A stretch of DNA of 64,000 nt from Pleomorphomonas koreensis DSM 23070 (GTDB taxonomy: Bacteria; Pseudomonadota; Alphaproteobacteria; Rhizobiales; Pleomorphomonadaceae), in assembly GCF_000425185.1 (NCBI RefSeq), contig NZ_AULH01000005.1:62001-126000 (forward strand). The letters run 5' to 3'. Below, piece after piece: positions 15,963 to 26,560 of the stretch. Position numbers and translations under genes: made by a program. The notes under the pieces are model-generated. The model searched no databases. It was not told the origin of the DNA and was given only the letters and a program-made list of their open reading frames with translations. Position 1 is the first letter of the stretch; every line of letters begins with the position of its first letter.

Positions 15963-16937
15963 GTGACCAAGCCGAAGCTCAAGATCCTGCTCTGCGCGCC
16001 GCGCGGCTTCTGCGCTGGCGTCGACCGGGCGATCCAGATCGTCGATCTGGCGCTCGCCCGCTACGGCGCGCCGGTCTACGTGCGGCACGAGATCGTCCAC
16101 AACAAATACGTTGTCGAGGAACTGAGGGCCAAGGGCGCGGTGTTCGTCGAGGAGCTGGACGAGATCCCCGACACCACGCAGCCGGTGATCTTCTCGGCGC
16201 ACGGCGTGCCGCGCTCGGTGCCGGCCGCCGCCGCCGCCCGCAACCTGTTCCAGCTCGACGCCACCTGCCCGCTGGTCACCAAGGTGCACCGCGAGGCGGA
16301 AATCCACCACAAGAAGGGCCGCCACGTCATCCTGATCGGCCACGCCGGCCATCCGGAGGTGATCGGCACCATGGGCCAGTTGCCCGAGGGCTCGGTGACG
16401 CTGATCGAGACCATCGACGACGTGGCGAAGCTGAGCTTTCCCGAGAGCACCGTCCTTTCCTACACCTCGCAGACCACGCTCTCCGTCGACGACACCAGGG
16501 CGATCGTCGAGGCGCTGTCCGCCCGCTTCCCGGACATCGTGCCGCCGCACAAGAGCGACATCTGCTACGCCACCACCAACCGCCAGGCCGCCGTGCGCGA
16601 GGTGGCGCCGAAGGTCGACGCCATGCTGGTGGTGGGGGCGCCCAACTCGTCCAACTCGCAGCGGCTCTGCGAAGTGGCCGCCCGCGAGGGCTGCGCCCGC
16701 GCCTTCCTGATCCAGCGGGCCTCCGATCTCGACTGGGAGGCGCTTGCCGGCATCGGCACGCTCGGCATCACCGCCGGCGCCTCGGCGCCGGAAATCCTCG
16801 TCGAGGAGATCATCGACGCCTTCGCCGCCCGCCACGACGTCTCCGTCGAGACCGTGCGCACGGCCGAGGAAACCATCGCCTTCACCCTGCCCCGCCAGTT
16901 GCGCGACACGACCGGCCGCGACGGCCCGGAGGTCTAG
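15963..16937 (+). CDS. ispH: 4-hydroxy-3-methylbut-2-enyl diphosphate reductase
   Basis: 324 residues from the chosen start. Last enzyme of the MEP isoprenoid pathway: reduces HMBPP to isopentenyl and dimethylallyl diphosphate with a 4Fe-4S cluster. The three cluster cysteines are in [24 protein letters not shown] and [24 protein letters not shown] and SAHGVP are further family blocks. The GTG start is preferred because GAGGTG lies eight bases upstream and the predicted promoter leaves room for it. An in-frame ATG at 15942 would need leaderless translation. It is followed one base later by thrB and forms a four-gene run. Confidence 0.95.
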   Translation: MTKPKLKILLCAPRGFCAGVDRAIQIVDLALARYGAPVYVRHEIVHNKYVVEELRAKGAVFVEELDEIPDTTQPVIFSAHGVPRSVPAAAAARNLFQLDATCPLVTKVHREAEIHHKKGRHVILIGHAGHPEVIGTMGQLPEGSVTLIETIDDVAKLSFPESTVLSYTSQTTLSVDDTRAIVEALSARFPDIVPPHKSDICYATTNRQAAVREVAPKVDAMLVVGAPNSSNSQRLCEVAAREGCARAFLIQRASDLDWEALAGIGTLGITAGASAPEILVEEIIDAFAARHDVSVETVRTAEETIAFTLPRQLRDTTGRDGPEV

Positions 16938-16938
16938 A

Positions 16939-17919
16939 ATGGCCGTCTACACGGACGTTTCCGACGAGGAACTCTCCGATTTCCTGACCCGCTACGACAT
17001 CGGCGCCCTTGTCTCCTGCAAGGGCATCGCCGAGGGCGTCGAGAATTCCAACTTCCTGCTCGGCACCGAGGCCGGCCGCTACATCCTGACGCTCTACGAG
17101 AAGCGGGTGAACGAAGCCGACCTGCCGTTCTTCCTCGGGCTGATGGACCATCTGGCCGGCCGCGGCATCACCTGCCCCGAGCCGATCCGCGACCGCGACG
17201 GCCAGGCGCTCGGGCGTCTGGCCGGCCGTCCCGCCACCATCGTCAGCTTCCTCGACGGCATGTGGGTGAAGCGGCCGGAGGTCGGTCATTGCGGCCAGGT
17301 CGGCGAGGCGCTGGCCCGCCTGCACAAGGCCGGCGAGGGCTTTCAGATCCGCCGCCGCAACGGCCTCGGGCCGGATGGCTGGCCGCCGCTCTACGCCGGC
17401 AGCGCCGCCCGCGCCGACGAGGTGCTGATCGGGCTCGGCGGCGAGATCGAGGCGGAACTCGCCTTCATCGCGGCGCACTGGCCGAAGGGCCTGCCGGAGG
17501 GCGTCATCCACGCCGACCTGTTCCCCGACAACGTGTTCTTCCTGAAGGGCAGGCTGTCCGGCCTGATCGACTTCTACTTCGCCTGCAACGACTTCCTCGC
17601 CTACGACCTCGCCATCTGCCTCAACGCCTGGTGCTTCGAGCCGGACGGCGCCTTCAACGCCACCAAGGGCCGGGCGATGCTGACCGGCTACACCAGCGGC
17701 CGGCCGCTCGATGCCGCCGAGATCGCGGCGCTGCCGGTGCTCTGCCGCGGCGCGGCGCTGCGCTTCCTGCTCACCCGCCTCTACGACTGGCTGATGACGC
17801 CGGCCGGCGCGCTGGTGCGCAAGAAGGACCCGCTCGAATACTACCGGAAGCTGCGCTTTCACCGCACGGCGGCCAATGCCGCCGCCTACGGCCTCGAACT
17901 CATCGGAGACGGCGCGTGA
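16939..17919 (+). CDS. thrB: Homoserine kinase (ThrB2, aminoglycoside phosphotransferase fold)
   Basis: 326 residues. Phosphorylates homoserine to O-phosphohomoserine, the substrate of threonine synthase (thrC, 43.2-44.6 kb). It is the kinase type found in alphaproteobacteria, not the GHMP type: N-terminal [11 protein letters not shown], catalytic loop [13 protein letters not shown] and metal-binding [23 protein letters not shown] lies seven bases before the ATG, inside the end of ispH. Its stop overlaps the rnhA GTG. Confidence 0.96.
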   Translation: MAVYTDVSDEELSDFLTRYDIGALVSCKGIAEGVENSNFLLGTEAGRYILTLYEKRVNEADLPFFLGLMDHLAGRGITCPEPIRDRDGQALGRLAGRPATIVSFLDGMWVKRPEVGHCGQVGEALARLHKAGEGFQIRRRNGLGPDGWPPLYAGSAARADEVLIGLGGEIEAELAFIAAHWPKGLPEGVIHADLFPDNVFFLKGRLSGLIDFYFACNDFLAYDLAICLNAWCFEPDGAFNATKGRAMLTGYTSGRPLDAAEIAALPVLCRGAALRFLLTRLYDWLMTPAGALVRKKDPLEYYRKLRFHRTAANAAAYGLELIGDGA

Positions 17920-18401
17920 GCGGCGGGCGGCGCGTTGCCGTCTATACCGACGGCGCCTGCTCGGGCAATCCCGGACCGGGCGGCTGGGGGGCGATCCTCG
18001 TCTACGGCGACAAGCGCAAGGAGCTTTGCGGCGGCGAGCAGCTCACCACCAACAACCGCATGGAGCTGACTGCCGCCTGCATGGCGCTGGAAGCGCTCAC
18101 CCGGTCCTGCGCCGTCGATCTCTATACCGACAGCCAATATGTGAAGGGCGGCATCACCGGCTGGATCTTCGGCTGGAAGAAGAACGGCTGGAAGACCGCC
18201 GACAAGAAGCCGGTGAAGAACGCCGACCTCTGGCAGCGGCTCGAAGCGGCGCGCGCCCGCCACAGCGTCGAGTGGCACTGGGTGAAGGGCCACGCCGGCC
18301 ACGACATGAACGAGCGCGCCGACGAGCTGGCCCGGCAGGGCATGGCGCCGTTCAAGCCGGGCTACCTGCCGCCGCCGGACGGTGACGAAGATGCCGCGTG
18401 A
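17916..18401 (+). CDS. rnhA: Ribonuclease HI
   Basis: 161 residues. Degrades RNA in RNA-DNA hybrids. Catalytic acids are visible: Asp in [17 protein letters not shown], Glu in NNRMELTAA, Asp in [11 protein letters not shown], and the C-terminal His/Asp in [15 protein letters not shown]. It starts at GTG, overlapping the thrB stop as GTGA; no other start gives the conserved N-terminus. The 3' end overlaps the next gene by 11 bases. Confidence 0.96.
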   Translation: MSGGRRVAVYTDGACSGNPGPGGWGAILVYGDKRKELCGGEQLTTNNRMELTAACMALEALTRSCAVDLYTDSQYVKGGITGWIFGWKKNGWKTADKKPVKNADLWQRLEAARARHSVEWHWVKGHAGHDMNERADELARQGMAPFKPGYLPPPDGDEDAA

Positions 18402-19266
18402 TCCGGCGCCGATCCTGGTGGTCGCCAACCCGGTGGCCGGCGGCTTCAGCTACCGCCGGTTGATGCGGCTGGCCGCGCGGCTCGACCGGCTCGGCCATCG
18501 GTCCGACATCTGGCTGACCCGCCATCCCGGCGAACTGACCGATATCGCCGCCGGTTTGCCGGCCGGCGTGCGCACGCTGGTGGTGGGCGGTGGCGACGGC
18601 TCGATCAACGAGGCGATCACCGGCATCGTCCGGCGCGACGGCGACGCGCCCGCCCTCGCCATCCTGCCGTTCGGCACCGCCAACGTGCTTGCGCACGAAC
18701 TCTGCCTGCCGTTCTCGCCGGAGAAGCTGGCCGACCGCATAGCCGCCGGCCGCGCCGCGCCTCTCCACCTGGGCATGGTGGGCGAGCGGCCGTTCGCGCT
18801 GATGGTGTCGGCCGGCTTCGACGCCGACGTGGTGCATGCCGTCGACGGCGCCTTCAAGCGGCGCTGGGGCAAGCTCGCCTATGCCTGGCGCGGCCTCAGG
18901 CTGGCGCTGGCCCGGACGGGGCGCGACGTGACGGTGACCGCCGACGGCGACACCATCCGCTGCCGGCTTGCCGTGGCGACAACGGCGCGCTTCTACGGCG
19001 GGCCGCTCGCCATCACCGGCGCCACGCGGGCCACCGAGCCGGGCCTGCGTCTGGTGACGCTCGCCGACGACCGGCCGGCGACGCTGCTCCGCGCCGCCCT
19101 CGCCCTCGCCTTCGGCCGGCTCGACCGGCTGGGCGCGGTGAGCGACCGACCGGTGAGCGAGGTGCGTTTCTCCGGCCCCGGCATCCGCATGCAGATCGAC
19201 GGCGACCGCATGGAAACGACCGACGCGACGGTGCGCGCCGGCCGCGTCATTCCCGTCGTCGCCTGA
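18391..19266 (+). CDS. Diacylglycerol kinase-family lipid kinase
   Basis: 291 residues with a DAGK catalytic domain: VVANPVAGG at the start, the nucleotide-binding [16 protein letters not shown] (GGDGT-like, residues about 65-80) and [13 protein letters not shown]. The C-terminal beta domain ends with [18 protein letters not shown], the typical D-G-E-like motif of YegS-type lipid kinases. Substrate (diacylglycerol, sphingoid or phosphatidylglycerol) cannot be decided. An in-frame GTG three codons upstream is an alternative start. Last gene in the ispH run. Confidence 0.9.
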   Translation: MPRDPAPILVVANPVAGGFSYRRLMRLAARLDRLGHRSDIWLTRHPGELTDIAAGLPAGVRTLVVGGGDGSINEAITGIVRRDGDAPALAILPFGTANVLAHELCLPFSPEKLADRIAAGRAAPLHLGMVGERPFALMVSAGFDADVVHAVDGAFKRRWGKLAYAWRGLRLALARTGRDVTVTADGDTIRCRLAVATTARFYGGPLAITGATRATEPGLRLVTLADDRPATLLRAALALAFGRLDRLGAVSDRPVSEVRFSGPGIRMQIDGDRMETTDATVRAGRVIPVVA

Positions 19267-19270
19267 CCGA

Positions 19271-19756
19271 TCAGAGCCGGTCGAGGATGCTCGGCGCGCC
19301 CGAGCAGGTGGCTTCGCCGGGCTTCGGCTCGACCTGCAATTCCCTGACGACGCCGTTCTCGACGATTGCCGCGTAGCGGTTGGAGCGGACGCCCATGCCG
19401 CCGGCCGTGAGATCGACGCTGAGGCCGATCGCCTTGGCGAAGGCCGCCGCGCCGTCGGCGAGGAAGACGATCCTGTCGCCGGCCCCCAGCGCGTCGCGCC
19501 AGGCGCCGAGCACATAGGCGTCGTTGACCGCCGTCACTGCCACGGCATCGACGCCCTTGGCCCTGATCTCGTCGAGCCGGTCGAGGAAGCCGGGAATGTG
19601 GTTCTTCGAGCAGGTCGGCGTGAAGGCGCCGGGCACACCCACCAGCACCACCTTCTTGCCGGCGAACACCTCGTCGGTGGTGATCTCCTTCTTGCCGCCA
19701 TCGGCGGTGGGCGTCAGGAACGTGAAGGACGGCAGCTTGTCTCCAACCTTGATCAT
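19271..19756 (-). CDS. Peroxiredoxin, Prx5/AhpE-like (atypical 2-Cys)
   Basis: 161 residues, the standard length for the bacterial Prx5 group. Reduces H2O2 and alkyl hydroperoxides in the cytoplasm using glutathione/glutaredoxin or thioredoxin. The peroxidatic Cys is in PGAFTPTCSKNH (about residue 48), with Arg in GVRSNRYAA, and a second Cys is near the C-terminus in GEATCSGAP. The ATG follows GAAAGGAAACGCC; the in-frame ATG seven codons upstream precedes that site. AT-rich bases just upstream (TATATT near 19797) may be its -10 element. Confidence 0.93.
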   Translation of the reverse strand: MIKVGDKLPSFTFLTPTADGGKKEITTDEVFAGKKVVLVGVPGAFTPTCSKNHIPGFLDRLDEIRAKGVDAVAVTAVNDAYVLGAWRDALGAGDRIVFLADGAAAFAKAIGLSVDLTAGGMGVRSNRYAAIVENGVVRELQVEPKPGEATCSGAPSILDRL

Positions 19757-19801
19757 GGCGTTTCCTTTCGTCGTCACCGGGATACCGCTGAGGGAATATA
19801 C

Positions 19802-20626
19802 TTATTCGGTGGCAGCGTCGAGGCGGCGGACCACCTCGAAGGCGCCGGTCCGCTCGGCCAGCACGAAGCTTAATGCGATGCCGTCGGCGCCTTTTGCGCC
19901 GGCCGGCCCCTCCAGCGCCACGACGAAGCGGCGGCGGCCGTTGTCCTCACCGGCCGGCTCGGGCGGCGCGGCGTACCACCTGACCGGACCGGCGGCGAAA
20001 AGGTCGACGAGGCGGCCGTCGTCGGTCACCGACACCTCGACGCGGCCCCTGCCGACCTTTCGGTCGAAGTGCAGGGCATCGACGGCGAGCCGGCCGTCGT
20101 CGTGCCGGACCGGCACGCGCGCCGCGGCGGCGGCGATGGCGGCGGCGGCCTCGGGATCGGCGGCGGCCATCGGCTCCAGCCGGGCCGAGACGTCGGCCTC
20201 GGCCGGAATGCAGACTTGCTCACAGAGGCCGTAAAGCACGCGCACGGCGAGCGTCACCGGCTCGCCCGGCCGGGCCGGAACGGCGCGGATCGGCAACGTG
20301 AGGCGCCCTTGGTAGACCAGCGACGTACCGGCGCCGTCGACATGGCGGGCCGGCACCGGATAGTCGATGCTGAAATCCCCGAGGTTGGCGCTCTTGGCCA
20401 CGTCGAAGATCGGCGGGATGCCGGCGTCGCCGGGATTGCGCCAGTAGGTGTGCCAGCCGTCGGGCAGATCGATCACCAGCGCCGCCCGGTAGGCGCCATT
20501 CTCGATGCCGCCGGCGACGACGAGGCGCGAGGTCACCGGCGGCTGCTCGAAGGCGGCGGCCGGCACAGCGGCAAAAAGCGTCAACAGAAGCGCGAAACCC
20601 GGCAAACGCGGCATATACAAGGCCAT
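19802..20626 (-). CDS. Periplasmic DsbD-alpha-like protein (thiol:disulfide interchange N-domain)
   Basis: About 274 residues. A signal peptide (hydrophobic FALLLTLFAAVPAAA) leads into a domain like the N-terminal part of DsbD: HTYWRNPGDAGIPP, the LVYQG strand and YGLCEQVCIPAEADV, where two cysteines four apart form the redox pair. The membrane and thioredoxin domains of full DsbD are absent. Such proteins likely accept reductant in the periplasm for thiol maintenance or cytochrome c assembly, but the donor is not in this window. The start is uncertain: ATGs at 20635, 20626 and 20614 are all possible. Confidence 0.78.
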   Translation of the reverse strand: MALYMPRLPGFALLLTLFAAVPAAAFEQPPVTSRLVVAGGIENGAYRAALVIDLPDGWHTYWRNPGDAGIPPIFDVAKSANLGDFSIDYPVPARHVDGAGTSLVYQGRLTLPIRAVPARPGEPVTLAVRVLYGLCEQVCIPAEADVSARLEPMAAADPEAAAAIAAAAARVPVRHDDGRLAVDALHFDRKVGRGRVEVSVTDDGRLVDLFAAGPVRWYAAPPEPAGEDNGRRRFVVALEGPAGAKGADGIALSFVLAERTGAFEVVRRLDAATE

Positions 20627-20819
20627 TCTCTCCATGGACGATCTGCGCTTTGATACCATCCGGCCGCCGCTTCGCCGGTAAAAAAAGCAAACCGTCGCAT
20701 CGGTCCGCTTCACATTGTCGTGGCCAGTCATCCACCGCCCTCTCTGCCGACAACGTTCTCATTTTCTTAAGGCCTTGCGGCTTTTATGAAATCTTACCGC
20801 ACCAGCCGGCGAGGACGCC

Positions 20820-22913
20820 ATGCGCCTGTCGATACAGAAATCGATCATCCTGGTCATCGCAACACTGAGCCTTGCCCTTCTCGCCCTCACCGGCGACGGC
20901 GTCTGGAATGCCTACCGGGCCTGGACGACGGCAAAGACGCTGCGCAGTCTCACCGGCGTCGAGCGCAGCCTGTTCGAGGCGGTGTCCAACTTCCGCGTCG
21001 AGCGCGGCGACACGCCGTCGGTGCTTGCCCTGCCGCCCGAGCAGAGCGGCGACGCCCTGAAGGGGGTGACCGAGCGGCGGGCCGCCTCCTCGGCCGGCCT
21101 CGACACGGCGATCGCCGGCCTCGAGGCGCTGCGCGACGCCGGCCTGAAGCCGGTGCTCGACGACATCACGGCGCGCCGCGACACGCTTCTCAAGCTGCGC
21201 GCCGCCGCCGACGCGGAGATCGCCAAGCCGCTGGCCGACCGCGACAATACGCTCGGCAAGACCTATCTCGCCGAGGGCGCCGATATTCTCGCCGCCATGG
21301 ACAAGGCGACGGCCACCATCGAGGCGAACATCCAGGCCATGGCGCCGGAACTTGCCGCGCTGGTCAACATCCGCGCCCTCGCCTGGAGCGCCCGCAGCTA
21401 TGCCGGCAGCTCGGTGACCGGCATGCTGCCGGCCATCACCGACAAGCGTCCCTTCCGCGAGGGCGAGGGTACCCCCGTCACCGCCGCGCTGCGGCAGGCG
21501 CAGTCGCTGTGGGAGCTGGTACGCGGCGTGGTCGCCACGCCCGGCATTCCCGAGGCCATCCGCCAGAGCTTCGAGGCCGGCGACGCCGCCTTCTTCCAGG
21601 GCGACTTCCGCAAGCTCCAGGACGACCAGATCAAGAAGATGACCAACTGGCAGCCGCCGAGCGTCAAGTTCGACGACTGGCGCCAGCAGGGCGCCAAGGC
21701 AACGGCGATGCTGGGCAACGTGACCGGCAGCGCCATCGACGCGCTGCGGACCGAGGCCGACCACTATGCGACGAAGGCGGCGCGGCAGCTGGCGATCGAC
21801 GCCGGCCTGCTGCTGGCCACGCTGCTGCTGGCGATCGGCGCCGCCGTCATCACCCGCGTCCGCCTGGGGCGGCCGATGGCGGCGATGACCGCCGCCATGG
21901 CGCGCCTCGCCGACAACGACACCTCCGTCACCATTCCCGGCCTCGGCCGCAAGGACGAGATCGGCGCCATGGCCGCCGCCGTCGAGGTGTTCAAGACCAA
22001 CGCCATCCGCGTCGGCGATCTGGCCCGCGAGGCAGGCGCCCGCGACGCTGCCGAGGCCGCCGAGCGGCAGCGGTTGCGCGACGAGACGGCCGCCGCCTTC
22101 GAGGCGACGGTCGGCGGCGTGCTGGCCAGGGTGGTCGCGGCCATCGAGCTGCTGCACCACTCTGCGGCGACGCTGACCGGCAACGCCGAGGAGACGGCGA
22201 TGCAGGCCGCCTCGGCCGCCGCCGCCGCCAACCAGGCGACCGCCAACGTCCAGACCGTCGCCGGCGCCACCGAGGAGCTGTCGTCGTCGATCGCCGAGAT
22301 CGGCACCAGCGTCGCCTCGGCCGGCGCCGTGGCGGAGGAGGCGCGCCACACGGCGGCCGGCACGCGCGACAACATCGCCAGCCTGCAAGCCGCCGCCGGC
22401 CAGATCGGCACCATCGTCGAGCTGATCCGGGCGATCGCCGAGCAGACCAACCTCCTCGCCCTCAACGCCACCATCGAGGCGGCGCGGGCCGGCGAGATGG
22501 GCAAGGGCTTCGCGGTCGTCGCCGCCGAAGTGAAGCAGCTCGCCGACCAGACGTCGAAGGCCACCTCGCAGATCGGCCAGCAGATCGGCGGCATCCAGTC
22601 GTCGACCGGCACGTCGGCCGCCTCGATCGGCTCGATCTCCGAGATCATCTACCGGCTGACCGAGATATCCGGCGCCATCGCCACCGCCGTCGAGCAGCAG
22701 GGGTCGGCGGCGAGCGAGATCGCCCACAACGTCAGCGAGGCGGCGCGGGGAACCGCGGCGGTGTCGGAGAACGTCGAGGGCATCCGGCAGGCGTCGGAGC
22801 AGACCAGCACCGTCTCGGCCACCGTGCTGGCGGCCGCCGACGATCTCTCCGCCCAGGCCGGCGAACTCCGGCGGGCGATGGACGGCTTCCTGGAGACGCT
22901 GCGCGCCGCCTGA
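20820..22913 (+). CDS. Methyl-accepting chemotaxis protein
   Basis: 697 residues. One N-terminal membrane helix (about 8-28), a periplasmic helical sensing region of about 290 residues, a second helix (about 320-345), a HAMP linker ([20 protein letters not shown]) and a cytoplasmic signalling domain. The hairpin tip that binds CheA/CheW is intact ([19 protein letters not shown], then [18 protein letters not shown]). The sensing region contains a NIT-like [12 protein letters not shown] stretch, but ligand is unknown. GAGG precedes the ATG. It is a single gene, not next to a che operon; no CheR/CheB C-terminal pentapeptide is present (it ends LETLRAA). Confidence 0.95.
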   Translation: MRLSIQKSIILVIATLSLALLALTGDGVWNAYRAWTTAKTLRSLTGVERSLFEAVSNFRVERGDTPSVLALPPEQSGDALKGVTERRAASSAGLDTAIAGLEALRDAGLKPVLDDITARRDTLLKLRAAADAEIAKPLADRDNTLGKTYLAEGADILAAMDKATATIEANIQAMAPELAALVNIRALAWSARSYAGSSVTGMLPAITDKRPFREGEGTPVTAALRQAQSLWELVRGVVATPGIPEAIRQSFEAGDAAFFQGDFRKLQDDQIKKMTNWQPPSVKFDDWRQQGAKATAMLGNVTGSAIDALRTEADHYATKAARQLAIDAGLLLATLLLAIGAAVITRVRLGRPMAAMTAAMARLADNDTSVTIPGLGRKDEIGAMAAAVEVFKTNAIRVGDLAREAGARDAAEAAERQRLRDETAAAFEATVGGVLARVVAAIELLHHSAATLTGNAEETAMQAASAAAAANQATANVQTVAGATEELSSSIAEIGTSVASAGAVAEEARHTAAGTRDNIASLQAAAGQIGTIVELIRAIAEQTNLLALNATIEAARAGEMGKGFAVVAAEVKQLADQTSKATSQIGQQIGGIQSSTGTSAASIGSISEIIYRLTEISGAIATAVEQQGSAASEIAHNVSEAARGTAAVSENVEGIRQASEQTSTVSATVLAAADDLSAQAGELRRAMDGFLETLRAA

Positions 22914-23042
22914 CGCCGCGGAGATCGGGGAATGATGGCGGGGAGACGGCGGCGGCCGCCTCCCCGCTCCGCTTTTCGTGCCTTGAATAATCGCCGGGGC
23001 GGTTCATATTGGCGAGGAGAACCACCTAACGCCGGACGCGCC

Positions 23043-23633
23043 ATGGCAGGAAAGGCCAACTATCTCGACGGGAAGTTCCTGATCGCCATGCCGGCGCTCG
23101 ACGAGGGCGATTTCTCGCGCGCCGTCATCTACATGTGCGCCCATTCGGCCGAGGGGGCGATGGGCCTGGTCATCAACAAGCCGCTCGACCACCTGTCGTT
23201 TCCCGACCTGCTGGTGCAGCTCGAGATCATCCCCGACGAGAAGCGCATCCGCCTGCCGTCGGAGGCGCGGGCCATGCGCGTGCATCGCGGCGGCCCGGTC
23301 GACACCGGCCGCGGCTTCGTGCTGCACACCGCCGATTTCCATCTCGACGCGGCGACGCTGCCCATTTCCGAGGACCTGTCGCTGACCGCCACGGTGGAGA
23401 TCCTGAAGGCGATCGCCGAGGGGCGCGGCCCCGAGCACTCGCTGTTGACGCTCGGCTATGCCGGCTGGGCGCCTGGCCAGCTCGAAAGCGAGATCCAGTC
23501 GAACGGCTGGCTGACCACCGACGCCGATCCCGAAATCATCTTCGGCGCCGCCGACGGCGAGCGCTATCGCCGGGCGCTCGCCACGCTCGGCGTCGACCTG
23601 GCCGCCCTGTCACCGACGAGCGGCCGGGCCTGA
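23043..23633 (+). CDS. YqgE/AlgH family protein
   Basis: 196 residues of the UPF0301 family: FLIAMPALDEGDFSRAVIYMCAHSAEGAMGLVINKPL at residues about 11-48, HRGGPVDTGRGFVLH, and LGYAGWAPGQLESEI are the conserved blocks. The family has a defined fold, but no established biochemical function; some members (AlgH) affect alginate or virulence regulation. The ATG chosen gives the normal family length; an ORF extension of 37 codons upstream has no family similarity and is discarded. Its stop abuts the converging purD. Confidence 0.92.
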   Translation: MAGKANYLDGKFLIAMPALDEGDFSRAVIYMCAHSAEGAMGLVINKPLDHLSFPDLLVQLEIIPDEKRIRLPSEARAMRVHRGGPVDTGRGFVLHTADFHLDAATLPISEDLSLTATVEILKAIAEGRGPEHSLLTLGYAGWAPGQLESEIQSNGWLTTDADPEIIFGAADGERYRRALATLGVDLAALSPTSGRA

Positions 23634-24917
23634 TCAGCCGGCGGATTTTTCCCGTTCCACCGCCCGCCAGCCGATGTCGCGGCGGCAGAAGCCGTCCGGC
23701 CAGCGGATGCGGTCGACGGCGGCGTAGGCTTTCGCCTGCGCCTCGGTGACGCTGCCGCCGAGCGCGGTGACGGCCAGCACGCGGCCACCGTTGGCGACGA
23801 TCACCCCGTCCTTCTCGGCCGTTCCGGCATGGAACACGGCGACGTCAGTCAGGGCGGCGGCCTCGTCGAGACCATCGATGCGGCTGCCCTTGCCGTAGGC
23901 GCCGGGATAGCCGTCGGCGGCCATCACCACGGTCAGCGCCGTGCGCTCGTCGAAATTGGCGATGTTGCCGGAGAGGCGGCCCTCGACGGAGGCCAGCATC
24001 AGTTCGAGAAGATCGGATTTCAGGCGCGGCAGCAGCACCTCGGTTTCGGGATCGCCGAAGCGCACATTGTATTCGATCAGCTTCGGCCCGTCCGCCTCGA
24101 TCATCAGGCCGGCGAACAGCACGCCGACGAAGGGCGTGCCGCGCTTCCTGAGGCAGCGCACCGTCGGCACGACGATCTCGTCGATGATGCGCAGCTCCAT
24201 CGCCTCGTCGACCACCGGCGTCGGCGAATAGGCGCCCATGCCGCCGGTGTTGGGGCCGGTGTCGCCGTCGCCCACCCGCTTGTGGTCCTGGGCGGCGGCG
24301 AGCGGCAGCACGTCGAAGCCGTCGGTGATGGCGAAGAAGCTCGCCTCCTCGCCGACCAGGCAATCCTCGATCACCACCTCGGCGCCGGCCGCTCCGAAGG
24401 CGCCGGCAAAGCAGGCGTCGACGGCGGCGAGCGCCTCCTCGACGGTCGCCGCCACCACGACGCCCTTGCCGGCGGCGAGGCCGTCGGCCTTGACGACGAT
24501 CGGCGCACCGCGCCCCTCGACATAGGCGCGGGCCGCGGCGGCATCCGCGAAGCGGCCGTAGGCGGCGGTGGGGATGCCGGCCTCGGTGCAGAGTTCCTTG
24601 GTGAAGGCCTTCGAGCCTTCGAGGCGCGCCGGCTCCTTCTTCGGGCCGAATGCCTTGATGCCGGCCGCTTCGAGATCGTCGACGAGGCCGGCGACCAGCG
24701 GCGCCTCCGGGCCGATCACCACGAAATCCACCGTCTCGGCCTTGCAGAAGGCGATCACCGCCGCGTGGTCGGCCGGATCGAGCGCGACGAGTTCGGCCAG
24801 CCCGGCGATGCCGGCATTGCCGGGGGCCGAGGTAAGGCGCGTCAGCTTCGGCGAGCGGCGGAGGGCGGCGGCGATGGCGTGTTCGCGTCCGCCGGAACCG
24901 ATGAGGAGCACGTGCAT
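23634..24917 (-). CDS. purD: Phosphoribosylamine-glycine ligase
   Basis: 427 residues. Second step of purine synthesis, ATP-dependent joining of phosphoribosylamine and glycine to GAR. N-terminal [17 protein letters not shown]-grasp blocks ([49 protein letters not shown]) and the metal site [12 protein letters not shown] are present. The ATG is preceded by GAGG. Divergent from ubiA; single gene, with its 3' end two bases past the yqgE stop. Confidence 0.98.
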   Translation of the reverse strand: MHVLLIGSGGREHAIAAALRRSPKLTRLTSAPGNAGIAGLAELVALDPADHAAVIAFCKAETVDFVVIGPEAPLVAGLVDDLEAAGIKAFGPKKEPARLEGSKAFTKELCTEAGIPTAAYGRFADAAAARAYVEGRGAPIVVKADGLAAGKGVVVAATVEEALAAVDACFAGAFGAAGAEVVIEDCLVGEEASFFAITDGFDVLPLAAAQDHKRVGDGDTGPNTGGMGAYSPTPVVDEAMELRIIDEIVVPTVRCLRKRGTPFVGVLFAGLMIEADGPKLIEYNVRFGDPETEVLLPRLKSDLLELMLASVEGRLSGNIANFDERTALTVVMAADGYPGAYGKGSRIDGLDEAAALTDVAVFHAGTAEKDGVIVANGGRVLAVTALGGSVTEAQAKAYAAVDRIRWPDGFCRRDIGWRAVEREKSAG

Positions 24918-25048
24918 CTTGGGACCTCTCGCTTCGTCGAACAGATGCCGGGCGCCTTACCATGATGCGCCGGCGCGCGAAAGGCCGCATGACCAATTCC
25001 AGCGAGGATGCTGTCGCGCGATGGCGGCGGGAGGGCTAGACTTCACCC

Positions 25049-25993
25049 ATGAACACGCCTGATTCCGACGACATCGTCATCCCCGACGCCAAGCGCGGCA
25101 ACTGGGTCGATCGCCTGCTGCCGGCGCCGCTCAAGCCCTATGCGCAGCTCGCCCGCTGGGACCGGCCGATCGGCTGGTGGCTGCTGCTGCTGCCGTGCTG
25201 GTGGTCGCTGGGGCTGGCGAGCGGGACGGCCGGCCAGCCCTACCCTTCCCCCTGGTACGCGCTTCTGTTCTTCATCGGCGCGGTGGCGATGCGCGGCGCC
25301 GGCTGCACCTACAACGACATCGTCGATCGCCACATCGACGCCGCCGTGGCGCGCACGCGGGCGCGGCCGATCCCCTCGGGCCGGGTGAGTGCCAAGGCGG
25401 CCGCCGCTTTCCTCGTCCTCCAGGCGCTGGTGGGCCTTGCGGTGCTGTTGCAGTTCGACCGCTTCTCGATCGGTCTTGGCTTCTGCTCGATGGTGCCGGT
25501 GGCGGTCTATCCGTTCATGAAGCGGATCACCCATTTCCCGCAGGCGGTGCTCGGCCTGTCCTTCTCCTGGGGCGGGCTGATGGGCTGGAGCGTGGTGTTC
25601 GGCCGTCTCGACGCGCCGGCCTTGCTGATCTACGTGGCGGCCATCCTCTGGACCTTCGCCTACGACACCATCTACGCCCATCAGGACCGCGAGGACGACG
25701 CGCTGATCGACTTGGGCTCGACAGCCCGCTATTTCGCCGAGACGACGCCGCGCCTCCTCACCGTCTGCTACGGCGCGGCGGTGCTGCTGCTCGGCGTCGC
25801 CTTCTACCTCGCCGACGCGCGCATCGTCGCCTACGTCGGCCTCGCCGCCTTCGCCCGGCAACTCGCCTGGCAGGTGGAGAGGTTCGACGCCGACGACGGC
25901 GCGCTGTGCCTGAAGCTGTTCAAGTCCAACCGCGACGCCGGACTGATCCTGACGGCCGGCCTGGTGATCGATGCCTTTCTGAAGGCGATGTGA
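25049..25993 (+). CDS. ubiA: 4-hydroxybenzoate polyprenyltransferase
   Basis: 314 residues, a membrane prenyltransferase attaching the polyprenyl tail to 4-hydroxybenzoate in ubiquinone synthesis. The first Asp-rich motif is YNDIVDRHIDAAVARTRARP (residues about 89-108) and the second YDTIYAHQDREDD (about 207-219); both bind the Mg-diphosphate. Eight or nine hydrophobic helices. The start has GGGAGGG about 12 bases upstream. No other ubiquinone gene is nearby. Confidence 0.96.
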   Translation: MNTPDSDDIVIPDAKRGNWVDRLLPAPLKPYAQLARWDRPIGWWLLLLPCWWSLGLASGTAGQPYPSPWYALLFFIGAVAMRGAGCTYNDIVDRHIDAAVARTRARPIPSGRVSAKAAAAFLVLQALVGLAVLLQFDRFSIGLGFCSMVPVAVYPFMKRITHFPQAVLGLSFSWGGLMGWSVVFGRLDAPALLIYVAAILWTFAYDTIYAHQDREDDALIDLGSTARYFAETTPRLLTVCYGAAVLLLGVAFYLADARIVAYVGLAAFARQLAWQVERFDADDGALCLKLFKSNRDAGLILTAGLVIDAFLKAM

Positions 25994-25996
25994 GGC

Positions 25997-26560
25997 TCAC
26001 TCGTAGCTGGTGATCTCGCGGCAGCCGCGCAGCACCGGCATGTCGCCGCCGGCCCCCACCTTGCGGCGGACCAGGAAGCGCGGCCGGCGGGCGGCCATCT
26101 GGGCGTGGCGGCGGCGCGGTGCCGGCTCGCCAATGGGAACGCCGACGATCGGGCCGACCCGTTCAACCGTACCGGATGTGTTGACCAGCAGCATCGGCAG
26201 GCCGAGCCGATCGGACCAGCCCTGCCAGTCGGCGGCGGCGGCCTCCATGTCGCGCGTCACGGTGAGCGGAATGGAGAGAGCGGCATCGCGGTGATGCAGC
26301 TCGACATGGGCGACGAGGTCACCGGCGTCGTTCGGCTCGATCCTGACCGACACGCCCTCGAAGGCGGCGAACGGCAGGCTCAGCGTCAGCGGCAGGCCGG
26401 AGAGATCGCGGCGCACGACGACGCCGTCGTCGTCCATGTAGATGGCAGCTTCCTGCACCGGCCGGCCGGCCGGGCCGACGTTGACGCACCACTTGGCCGG
26501 CAGATGGCCCGGATCGAGCCTCAACGCCGTCTTCAGGCCCAGGGGAGTGGCTCCCGTCAT
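25997..26560 (-). CDS. DUF6101 family protein
   Basis: 187 residues, no signal peptide or membrane segment. Conserved-looking features are LRLDPGHLPAKWCVN near the N-terminus, a central two-strand region (VSVRIEPNDAGDLVAHVELHHRD) and a basic C-terminal stretch (PRRRHAQMAARRPRFLVRRK) ending CREITSYE. This pattern fits the DUF6101 family, which is confined to Hyphomicrobiales and has no known function. It converges on ubiA with a three-base gap and is preceded by a 427-base region with no gene. Confidence 0.75.
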   Translation of the reverse strand: MTGATPLGLKTALRLDPGHLPAKWCVNVGPAGRPVQEAAIYMDDDGVVVRRDLSGLPLTLSLPFAAFEGVSVRIEPNDAGDLVAHVELHHRDAALSIPLTVTRDMEAAAADWQGWSDRLGLPMLLVNTSGTVERVGPIVGVPIGEPAPRRRHAQMAARRPRFLVRRKVGAGGDMPVLRGCREITSYE

